A DNA stretch of 21,245 nt. Origin: CAZRGV01 sp964599655 (GTDB lineage Bacteria; Planctomycetota; Planctomycetia; Isosphaerales; Isosphaeraceae). The DNA lies in the NCBI GenBank assembly GCA_964599655.1, contig CAZRGV010000107.1:1-21245 (forward strand), in the 5' to 3' direction. Within the stretch, counting starts at the first letter, position 1, and every line of letters begins with the position of its first letter. This document shows positions 1 to 5,488 of the stretch, in pieces. Below the pieces are notes generated by a model. The model was not told the DNA's origin. It saw only the letters and a program-made list of their open reading frames with translations, and ran no database searches. A program made the position numbers and the translations under genes.

Positions 1-414
1 CGTTGCGTTGGGGAGCCCAACCTCACCGCATGTCAATGGATTCCGGCGTTCGCATTCTGAGACGCGTTCGCTCATCCTGAAATCCGTTGATTTCACAAGA
101 ATGCAAGCCTCGTGCCAGTGGCGGACGACGCTCGGATTCGGCGCCCGAATCTCGGGTGGCTTCCGCCAGGAGCCAGAAGTCTGGCCGTCGTGGTGAGAAG
201 TCTCGCGGCCGGTCAGCCTCAGCGGGGCGTGTTGGTGTCGCGTGCCGACTGCGGGAGGGTGGGAATCCCCGCGCCACCAGGCCGCGCGCAACCCCATGCG
301 AATGAGATCGAGTCGGAACGGGTCGGCGGCGTTCTTCGTAAACCACTTGGTCCGTGAGGGTTACGCGATATCGTCCCGTCAACGTCTCGGTTCCGATCGC
401 GACACTTGAGGCCA
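1..414. other. Left-edge intergenic region, no supported gene
   Basis: I see no convincing gene here. A minus-strand frame is open across 23-451, but it is Arg/Pro-rich, has no ribosome-binding site and matches no family I know. The stretch lies downstream of the minus-strand secreted protein gene, so it is probably trailer and spacer. The only structure I can point to is the short inverted repeat at 78-95. Confidence 0.5.
78..95. repeat. Perfect 7-bp inverted repeat
   Basis: TGAAATC is followed by the four-base loop CGTT and then GATTTCA, a perfect stem in locally A/T-richer DNA. It shares the halves GAAATCC and GATTTCACA with the intergenic site at 20171-20187. It could be a protein-binding site or a small hairpin; no function is demonstrable. 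Confidence 0.45.
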
Positions 415-443
415 GGGCGGCCCGGCAAAAGGCCGAACCGCCC
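415..443 (-). terminator. Strong hairpin just downstream of the secreted protein gene
   Basis: Read on the minus strand, this is a 12-bp stem with a five-base loop (CTTTT), beginning 15 bases after the stop codon of the gene at 458-835. Ten pairs are Watson-Crick and two are G-U. On the plus strand the same two positions become A-C mismatches, so the structure favours the minus-strand transcript. No U tract follows, so it may stabilise the 3' end rather than act as a complete intrinsic terminator. Confidence 0.5.
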
Positions 444-457
444 GGTTCCAACCGCGA

Positions 458-835
458 TCACCAGCGGAAGGGACGTCGCATGCCCCAACCGGAGTAGCCT
501 CCCCAGCCCCAGTACGGAGTCGTGCCCGGAAGGCCGTAGAGTTGGGGCCTCATGGTCTGGTAGCCTCGGCCGTAGTAGCCACCGTAGCCGGGGCCGTAAT
601 ACCCTCCGAAGCCGTAGACCCGAGGCGTGACGTAGCGCATGCCGTAGTAGCCACGGCCGCCGTAACCGTAGCCGTAATGGTGGCCATGGCCGTAATGCCG
701 GGCGATCCCGAACCCGCCTCCATGATGGCCGTGTCCATGACCGTGAGGCGCGGCCTGGGCGCTTGTGCCGGCTCCCAGAAGCCCGACGACGGCCAGCAGT
801 CCGCTCAGGACCGCTCCACGCGAGATCGTTTTCAT
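458..835 (-). CDS. Secreted His/Gly/Tyr-rich small protein
   Basis: A 125-residue protein with a clear Sec signal peptide: MKTISRG, then a hydrophobic core rich in Leu, Val and Gly, then a probable cut after AQA near residue 28. The mature part starts with a His/Gly cluster (HGHGHGHH, later HYGHGHHYGYGYGG). It continues as Gly/Tyr-rich sequence and ends in a Trp/Gly/Arg-rich tail (WGWGGYSGWGMRRPFRW). An upstream ATG at 904 is in frame, but I chose 835 because AAGGAG lies 9 bases before it and the signal peptide begins there. No catalytic domain is visible. Low-complexity Gly/Tyr/His proteins of this type occur in cell envelopes and may bind metals or form a surface layer; the role here is unknown. 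A strong hairpin follows the stop codon, and the gene looks monocistronic. Confidence 0.8.
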   Translation of the reverse strand: MKTISRGAVLSGLLAVVGLLGAGTSAQAAPHGHGHGHHGGGFGIARHYGHGHHYGYGYGGRGYYGMRYVTPRVYGFGGYYGPGYGGYYGRGYQTMRPQLYGLPGTTPYWGWGGYSGWGMRRPFRW

Positions 836-844
836 GGGGTGTTG

Positions 845-850
845 CTCCTT
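845..850 (-). promoter_or_regulatory. Ribosome-binding site fixing the start at 835
   Basis: AAGGAG on the minus strand, 9 bases before the ATG at 835. The longer in-frame start at 904 has nothing comparable, so this site decides the start of the secreted protein. Confidence 0.7.
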
Positions 851-1029
851 GCGCTGGTCTTGTCGCTGGATGTCGGAGCGGCTCGGGTCGCGGGGAAACA
901 CCATGGTGGGTCCTCCACGTCCCTGGCGGCGGACGAATGTCCGCGGAGCTCTCCGGGGCCGGCTCCGATGGTTTTTCTACGCGGTTCCCGGTCTTTTGGG
1001 TTGCTGTGCAATCGCCGTACCGACCGAGT

Positions 1030-1054
1030 TTCTCGGGAGATGACGACCCGAGAA
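1030..1054. repeat. Perfect 8-bp inverted repeat
   Basis: TTCTCGGG, a nine-base spacer, then CCCGAGAA. It sits about 195 bases upstream of the secreted protein start and about 190 bases downstream of the SIS gene stop. It could be an operator for the former or a transcript-end hairpin for the latter; there is no T tract on either side. Confidence 0.4.
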
Positions 1055-1243
1055 CCCTGCCCAGACCTTGACAGGACGTGGTGTGATCGACTCAGAAGCT
1101 CGCCGGGAAGTGCCGCGCGTGTCGTCGTAACTCCTTGTAGGGAAAGCGAATGCGTGCCAGCCTGGGGCAGGGGTGCCTCGGCATGCAAGCGTGTGCCGCA
1201 CCACCGATCATGGCCATTCCCCGTGTCGGTTCCCGAGAGCCAG

Positions 1244-2035
1244 TCAGCGGAAGAGCACGCCGACCCGTCGCCGGTAGTCGTCGTAGGTGGCCTCGAACAG
1301 CTCGGCCGCGCGTTCGGGGCCGACGTGGCAGGCGGCGGTCAGCACCTTCGGGGGCTGACCGGCCTCGACCAGCCGACGCGCCACCTCGGCTTTCAGCAGG
1401 TTGACGATCGTGCAGCCCGAGACGCTCGAAACCGGCGAAACGGGGGTTTCCAGCCCGTCGATCCAGACCGCCGAGTCGCCGGCGGGGGCCTGTTGATCGA
1501 GGACCAGGTCGGCCACCTCGTGGAGCTTCCGGCCGCTCTGATGCTTTGATTGGGAGGCTTCACTGTGAGCCAAGGACGTCAACGCGACGACGAACATTCC
1601 CAGCCGTTGGGCCTCGATCGCGACGTCGACCGTCACCGCGTTACAGCCGCTCGTCGAGATCGCCAGCAGGGCGTCGTCCGGGCTGGTCACGAAGTTGCGC
1701 CAGAGCACCGGGCCGAATCCCTGGACGTTCTCGAGAAACATCGCCTGCCGCTGGCCGTTGGCTCCGACAACCTGGTTGTGGTACGTCATCGACAGCTCGA
1801 CGATCGGGTGGAAGCCGGGGAACGACCCGTATCGCGGGAAGACCTCCTCGACGGCCATGCGCGAATGCCCGGTGCCGAAGACGTGAACCAAACGCCCTTG
1901 CCGGATCGTCGTCGCGAATCGTTCGGCGGCCTGTCGAATCGGGTCGAGCTGGGTGGTTTCAATGGCGTCGATGGCGCGACGGACCGCGGCCAGGTATTGC
2001 GAAAGAACATCCTCGCGTGATGAGATCTCGCTCAT
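1244..2035 (-). CDS. SIS-domain phosphosugar-binding protein
   Basis: A 263-residue protein of the 'sugar isomerase domain-containing' SIS family (SIS_2 type). A helical N-terminus (1-45) leads into the first beta strand and phosphosugar loop, LVHVFGTGHSRM, near 49-60. A second SIS signature, LLAISTSGCN, lies near 123-132. Two Ser/Thr-rich turns of this kind bind the sugar phosphate in SIS proteins. It is the last gene of a three-gene operon: its ATG overlaps the stop of the dehydrogenase gene in an ATGA arrangement, which implies translational coupling. Family members sit near sugar transport and catabolism genes, and the divergent gene cluster here includes a sugar-binding protein. Whether it isomerises a substrate or only senses it cannot be told from sequence. 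Confidence 0.88.
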   Translation of the reverse strand: MSEISSREDVLSQYLAAVRRAIDAIETTQLDPIRQAAERFATTIRQGRLVHVFGTGHSRMAVEEVFPRYGSFPGFHPIVELSMTYHNQVVGANGQRQAMFLENVQGFGPVLWRNFVTSPDDALLAISTSGCNAVTVDVAIEAQRLGMFVVALTSLAHSEASQSKHQSGRKLHEVADLVLDQQAPAGDSAVWIDGLETPVSPVSSVSGCTIVNLLKAEVARRLVEAGQPPKVLTAACHVGPERAAELFEATYDDYRRRVGVLFR

Positions 2036-2865
2036 GAAGGCGCCTCATGGGCCAGTTGTCCCTCGCGGACGCGCCAGCCGCCATCGACGTTCAGGATGGC
2101 GCCCGTGATGAACCGCGAGGCGGGCTCGCAAAGGAACAGGGCCGCCTCCGCGACGTCGTCGGCCGATCCGGGGCCTCCGGTCATCGGCTGCTTGGTCGCC
2201 AGGTACGACCGGATCGCGCGATCGCCGGCCGCCCGGGCGGCCATGGGGGTGTCGATCAGCCCCGGTTCGATCAGGTTGAACCGGATGTGCTCGGCGGCGT
2301 AGCGGGCGGCCGCCGCTAGGGTCAACGACCGAAGCGCCCCCTTGCTCGCCGCGTAGGCGATTGTTCCGAAGTGGTCGGGCGCGGGGGAACTGGCCAGCAC
2401 CGAGCCGAGGTTGAGCACCGTGCCCCGCAGGCCGTTCTCGTCGATCGTCTGGTCCCGCATCCGTCGCACGGCCGCGCGATTGGTCAGAAAGGCCCCCCGG
2501 GCGTTGACCGCCAGCACCGCATCCCAGCCCTCGACCGTGCAGTCGTGCAACGGACCGTCGCCAAATCGCCGACCGCTGATCCCGGCGACGTGGAAGAGAA
2601 TGTCGAGCCGACCGCCCAGGCCCTCGACGGCCTCGTCGACGAGGGTCTCGACGGCGGCCGGATCGCGCACATCGGCCACCAGGGCCCGGACCGGTCGAAG
2701 CGGCGCCAGCGACGACTCGGCCGATTCCGCCTCGTCCTCGGTCTGACCGGAAACGACGACCCTCGCCCCTTCGCCCAGGAAACGACGGGCCGAGGCCAGT
2801 CCGATCCCTCCCGTTCCGCCGACGATCAGACAGGTCCGACCCTTCAGCCGTCCCGGTCGTGCCAC
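2032..2865 (-). CDS. Short-chain dehydrogenase/reductase (SDR)
   Basis: A 277-residue classical SDR. The cofactor loop GGTGGIG is at 16-22, an acidic cofactor-contact stretch ADVRD near 64-68, HVAG near 92-95 (NNAG in most members), NARG near 121-124, Ser155, and the catalytic YAASK at 171-175. The C-terminal part has PGLIDTPM near 201-208 and the substrate-side helix. The Ser-Tyr distance is slightly longer than usual because of a small insertion around SSPAPDHFG. It lies between the RidA gene (32 bases upstream) and the SIS gene (4-base overlap downstream). It probably oxidises or reduces a sugar or sugar-derived alcohol or ketone; the substrate is not deducible. No signal peptide, so cytoplasmic. 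Confidence 0.9.
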   Translation of the reverse strand: MARPGRLKGRTCLIVGGTGGIGLASARRFLGEGARVVVSGQTEDEAESAESSLAPLRPVRALVADVRDPAAVETLVDEAVEGLGGRLDILFHVAGISGRRFGDGPLHDCTVEGWDAVLAVNARGAFLTNRAAVRRMRDQTIDENGLRGTVLNLGSVLASSPAPDHFGTIAYAASKGALRSLTLAAAARYAAEHIRFNLIEPGLIDTPMAARAAGDRAIRSYLATKQPMTGGPGSADDVAEAALFLCEPASRFITGAILNVDGGWRVREGQLAHEAPS

Positions 2866-2897
2866 GGTCCGGGCCTCCCGTTGTCGCGAAGCGAGCC

Positions 2898-3359
2898 TCA
2901 GTCTCGGATCTGGAAGATCGCCTCGATCTCGACCGCGATGCCGCCCGGCAGCGCCCCCATGCCGACGGCGCTTCGAGCCCCTCGGCCCGATTCGCCGAAG
3001 ACCTCGACCATCAGGTCGGAGAAGCCGTTGATCACCTTGGGCTGATCGCCGAAATCCGGGGCGCTGTTGACCATGCCCAGCACCTTGACCAGCCGCACGA
3101 CCCGGTCGAGCGAGCCAAGCTGATCCTTGAGCGTGGCGAGGATCGCCAGGCCGGTCTGGCGGGCGGCGGCCTGTCCGGCGGCGATGTCGAGATCGTGGCC
3201 CAGCCTGCCGATGTGCATCGTGCCGTCAGGACGCAGCGGGCCGTGGCCCGAGACGTACAGCAAGTCGCCGTGGCGAACGGCCGTCAGGTAGGTGGCCACC
3301 GGCTTGGGGGCGGGCGGCAGGGTCAGTTTCAACTCGGCCAGTCGGTCTTCGGCACCCAT
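2898..3359 (-). CDS. RidA/YjgF/UK114-family protein
   Basis: A 153-residue member of the RidA superfamily, in the longer subgroup with an N-terminal extension carrying LPPAPKPVATY. Typical features are LLYVSGHGP near 33-41, the central helices, and the C-terminal RGARSAVGMGALPGGIAVEIEAIF near 126-149. Its Arg129 corresponds to the carboxylate-binding Arg of RidA deaminases. RidA itself hydrolyses reactive enamine/imine intermediates; this subgroup is less well defined and may act on another substrate. It is the first gene of the RidA-SDR-SIS operon. The ATG is preceded only by a weak GAGAGACC. Two palindromes and a candidate promoter lie just upstream, at 3388-3462. Confidence 0.85.
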   Translation of the reverse strand: MGAEDRLAELKLTLPPAPKPVATYLTAVRHGDLLYVSGHGPLRPDGTMHIGRLGHDLDIAAGQAAARQTGLAILATLKDQLGSLDRVVRLVKVLGMVNSAPDFGDQPKVINGFSDLMVEVFGESGRGARSAVGMGALPGGIAVEIEAIFQIRD

Positions 3360-3387
3360 CGTCGCGGTCTCTCGGCAGTAGGGTTCA

Positions 3388-3404
3388 GTTCCGGAGGACG
3401 GAAC
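3388..3404. promoter_or_regulatory. Inverted repeat in the operon leader (operator candidate)
   Basis: GTTCCG, five bases, CGGAAC: a perfect 6-bp inverted repeat about 29 bases before the RidA start. It contains TCCGGAGG at 3390-3397, which recurs at 3429-3436 inside the next palindrome, 39 bases away. This looks like a paired repressor site, though a leader hairpin is also possible. Confidence 0.4.
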
Positions 3405-3422
3405 GTGCTTCCTCGAACGAGT

Positions 3423-3435
3423 CTCCGGTCCGGAG
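3423..3435. promoter_or_regulatory. 13-bp palindrome at the candidate transcription start
   Basis: CTCCGG-T-CCGGAG is a perfect palindrome that overlaps the downstream edge of the candidate -10 box at 3434-3439. Its position across the expected start of the RidA operon is where a repressor would block initiation. Confidence 0.4.
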
Positions 3436-3462
3436 GTTACACGCGACGCCCGGCCAAATCAA
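3434..3462 (-). promoter_or_regulatory. Candidate promoter of the RidA-SDR-SIS operon
   Basis: On the minus strand, TTGATT (3457-3462), 17-base spacer, TAACCT (3434-3439). The -35 box matches the sigma-70 consensus at 4 of 6 bases and the -10 at 3 of 6. Spacing and position support it more than the hexamers do. Confidence 0.35.
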
Positions 3463-3552
3463 CCGCCAAGCCCTTGGGGCCGCGCCGACAATCCTCGAGA
3501 AGGACCGAGCCCTGGCCGTCGGACGAGCACGGCCGAGGCGTTGCTGGGAAGC

Positions 3553-3582
3553 TTGCGAGCCCCCCGCACGATCGGTTAACCT
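3553..3582 (+). promoter_or_regulatory. Weak candidate promoter for the TerB-like/sugar-binding genes
   Basis: TTGCGA (3553-3558), 18-base spacer, TAACCT (3577-3582). The -10 hexamer is identical to the one proposed for the divergent operon. It would start transcription about 55 bases before the ATG at 3643. Confidence 0.22.
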
Positions 3583-3642
3583 CGCCTGGGATCGACCTTT
3601 GCGAACCTGGATTCGCCCCGTCCCCCCGTTGCGAGAACGACC

Positions 3643-4197
3643 ATGGAATCCCCCTCCGATGCGCTGGTGGAGCGGCTCGGCAAACTCGGTCTGGCCTGTG
3701 TGAGCGTGCCGACCGATCGGCTGACCTCAGCGGTGGCCGCCCTGTCGTGCTTCCCGATGTACATGGTCGCGAACGTTCATGCCTGGACCGAGGAATCGCA
3801 GTTTCACGTGCCGCTGGTGGACCTCCCTGGCTCGGAACAGGTCCGCGAGGCGTTCGCCATCGGCCAGCAGGAGGCGAAGCTCGAACTGACGGAGGGGCAT
3901 CGCAACGTCCTGGGTGGCTTGCTCTCGCACGCGAGACCCTCGGACCGGATCGTCTACGAGTTCGCGCTCGAAACGCTCCGGCAGTTCCTCGACCTGGCCG
4001 ACCCGGCGATCGNNNNNNNNNNNNNNNNGGTGGCCCGGATGATCGTCGCGGTGGCTCAAGCCAGCGGCAAGGGCTTCCTCGGCGGCGGCCGGAAGGTCTC
4101 GCCGCAAGAGCGAGCTTGCATCGAGCAGATCGCCCGGACCCTGGACTTGCCCGCCTCGAACGAAGCCGCCGCCACGTTGCGGACTCTGGGAGATTGA
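3643..4197 (+). CDS. TerB-like helical protein (contains assembly gap)
   Basis: About 184 residues, with 16 N (4013-4028) hiding roughly residues 124-129. The reading frame is the same on both sides of the N run if its length is real. The protein has no signal peptide or membrane segment and is predicted mostly helical. The C-terminal stretch after the gap, MIVAVAQASGKGFLG then KVSPQERACIEQIA, resembles the TerB/tellurite-resistance-like helical fold, in which a small acidic or Gly-rich loop links two helices. I treat this as a fold-level resemblance only. The N-terminal half (1-100) is not one I recognise. The ATG has only a weak ribosome-binding site. The stop codon lies 5 bases before the sugar-binding lipoprotein, so the two are probably co-transcribed. 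Confidence 0.65.
   Translation: MESPSDALVERLGKLGLACVSVPTDRLTSAVAALSCFPMYMVANVHAWTEESQFHVPLVDLPGSEQVREAFAIGQQEAKLELTEGHRNVLGGLLSHARPSDRIVYEFALETLRQFLDLADPAIXXXXXXVARMIVAVAQASGKGFLGGGRKVSPQERACIEQIARTLDLPASNEAAATLRTLGD
4013..4028. other. Run of 16 N
   Basis: Unresolved bases inside the TerB-like gene. A run of 16 keeps the frame on both sides, but the true length may differ. Confidence 0.98.
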
Positions 4198-4202
4198 CCG
4201 TC

Positions 4203-5195
4203 ATGGACGATCGCTCGACGCGAGGGTGTGTCCATCACCCGGCTCGATTATGGCCGATCCTTGCCCTGGCCGGCCTGACGTTTGGCTGCGGTTCGTCCGA
4301 GAACGCCGCGTCGCCGAAGGCCGGCACCGAGGGTTCCGGCCGAATCAAGATCGGCGCGGTCTTGCCAACGTTTGGACACCCGTTCTTCATCGCTCAGAAA
4401 AAGGGTCTGGAAGAGGAGGCCGGAACACTCGGCGTCGCGATCGACGTCCGCGATGGCAAGGACGACGACCGCAAGCAGATCGAGCAGGTCGAAACGTTGT
4501 TGACCATTGGTGTTGATGCGATCATTCTCTGTCCCCGTGATGAAGATGCCCTTGTCCGGGCCGTCAAGGCGGCCAATACCGACGGCGTGCCGGTCATCGC
4601 CCTGAACCGGAGGGTCAACGGCGGCCAGGTGGTGTCGTACGTCGGAGCCGACGACGTTGATGCTGGCCGGGCCCAGGCCAACGCACTGGTCGAGGCGCTC
4701 GGGTCGCAAGGGGGGAAGATCCTTTACCTCCAGGGAACCCAGGGTTCGAGCCCCCAGCGACGTCGCGCCGAGGGGTTCAAGGAGGTTCTCAAGTCGCATC
4801 CCGAAATCACGATCGCCGACGAGCGGTTCTCGGACTTCCAGGCCGATCAGGCCAAGGCCGACATGACGGTGCTTGCCCAGCGGTTCGAGCCCGGCGAGAT
4901 CCGGGCGATCGTGGCCCAGAACGACGAGATGGCGCTGCCCGCCGCCGAAGTGGCCCGGGGCCAGGGCTGGTCGGGCGTCGTGGTCATCGGCTGCGACGGC
5001 ACGAAGGCGGCCTTCGAGGCGATCCGCGCCGGAACCTTGCACGCCACCGTGCTGCAAGACGCCGCCGAACAGGGCCGGCTCGCCGTGCGGGCCGCGGTCG
5101 ATCAACGGAACGGCAAGACCGTCTCGAACGAGATCCTCACGGCGTTGCCGGTGATCACCCGAGCCAACGTCGATCGGTATCAGCCGTCGTACTGA
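4203..5195 (+). CDS. Periplasmic sugar-binding lipoprotein (ABC type, ribose family)
   Basis: A 330-residue protein of the periplasmic binding protein type 1 family (Peripla_BP_4, ribose/xylose-binding type). The N-terminus has a basic stretch, a hydrophobic core (LWPILALAGLTFG) and Cys29 followed by GSS. This is a probable lipoprotein signal, though the lipobox is not ideal. The binding domain starts with IKIGAVLPTFGHPFFIAQKKG. It includes VDAIILCPRD, the 'VPVIALNRRV' strand, YVGADDVDAG and the hinge and C-lobe motifs up to GVVVIGCDGTKAAFEAIRAG, where family members have a conserved GxDG. I started at 4203, 5 bases after the TerB-like stop, although the frame is open much further upstream. 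No permease or ATPase gene is nearby, so it works with a transporter encoded elsewhere or feeds a sensor. Confidence 0.88.
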   Translation: MDDRSTRGCVHHPARLWPILALAGLTFGCGSSENAASPKAGTEGSGRIKIGAVLPTFGHPFFIAQKKGLEEEAGTLGVAIDVRDGKDDDRKQIEQVETLLTIGVDAIILCPRDEDALVRAVKAANTDGVPVIALNRRVNGGQVVSYVGADDVDAGRAQANALVEALGSQGGKILYLQGTQGSSPQRRRAEGFKEVLKSHPEITIADERFSDFQADQAKADMTVLAQRFEPGEIRAIVAQNDEMALPAAEVARGQGWSGVVVIGCDGTKAAFEAIRAGTLHATVLQDAAEQGRLAVRAAVDQRNGKTVSNEILTALPVITRANVDRYQPSY

Positions 5196-5216
5196 GCCGG
5201 AGGATCGGTCGTCGTC

Positions 5217-5230
5217 GCGATCGCGATCGC
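5217..5230. repeat. 14-bp perfect palindrome made of two overlapping GCGATCGC
   Basis: GCGATCGCGATCGC is self-complementary over its whole length and lies 22 bases after the sugar-binding protein stop. It could form a short hairpin at the transcript end or be a methylation or binding site. No T tract follows. Confidence 0.4.
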
Positions 5231-5257
5231 AACGCGCGGCGCGGCGTGACCCGACCT

Positions 5258-5277
5258 CGAAATCGTTGACCGAAATC
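5258..5277. promoter_or_regulatory. Direct repeat CGAAATC, 13-bp period
   Basis: CGAAATC occurs at 5258-5264 and again at 5271-5277, separated by GTTGAC, upstream of the kinase gene. A tandem pair of this spacing can be a binding site for a head-to-tail regulator dimer. It is short enough to be chance. Confidence 0.25.
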
Positions 5278-5290
5278 CGGCGGATATTCC

Positions 5291-5319
5291 GTGATCGGGG
5301 CCCACTGAGCCCGCATAAT
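5291..5319 (+). promoter_or_regulatory. Candidate promoter of the kinase/regulator pair
   Basis: GTGATC (5291-5296), 17-base spacer, CATAAT (5314-5319). The -10 box matches consensus at 5 of 6 bases and lies in a rare A/T patch. The -35 is poor (3 of 6). It would give a leader of about 160 bases before the ATG at 5489. Confidence 0.35.
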
Positions 5320-5488
5320 AAAAGGAGTTCGGAAGCTACCTCCGGGCGGTCGCCAACGCGGGCGGGCGGGGCGGAGCGTCCCGGCATCTGGCAGGCGGGC
5401 CCTGGCGTTGTCGACAGCGCGTCGACGGCGGAGCGCCCGGGCGAACGAATGCGGTCGGACCTGCCAGACGAGAATCGGGAGCGAGGCG

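Larger units (their letters stand above)
836..1243. other. Intergenic region between the secreted protein and the SIS gene
   Basis: About 400 bases without a supported gene. It should hold the promoter and leader of the secreted protein (minus strand) and the trailer of the SIS-gene operon, which also reads minus. Visible structure: the inverted repeat at 1030-1054, and a 6-bp stem CGGAGC/GCTCCG at 944-967 followed by five T at 972-976. No hexamer pair was convincing enough to call a promoter. Confidence 0.5.

Noticed and set aside
23..451. 142-codon minus-strand frame at the left edge
   Set aside because: Arg/Pro-rich, no ribosome-binding site or motif, and it covers the terminator-like hairpin at 415-443.
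944..976. 6-bp stem followed by five T on the plus strand, terminator-like
   Set aside because: No plus-strand gene ends before it, the stem is short with a 12-base loop, and four bases separate it from the T run.
2859..4202. Open plus-strand frame running into the sugar-binding lipoprotein
   Set aside because: It lies antisense to the RidA gene and across the TerB-like gene and N run, with low-complexity Arg/Gly sequence. The lipoprotein signal starts at 4203.
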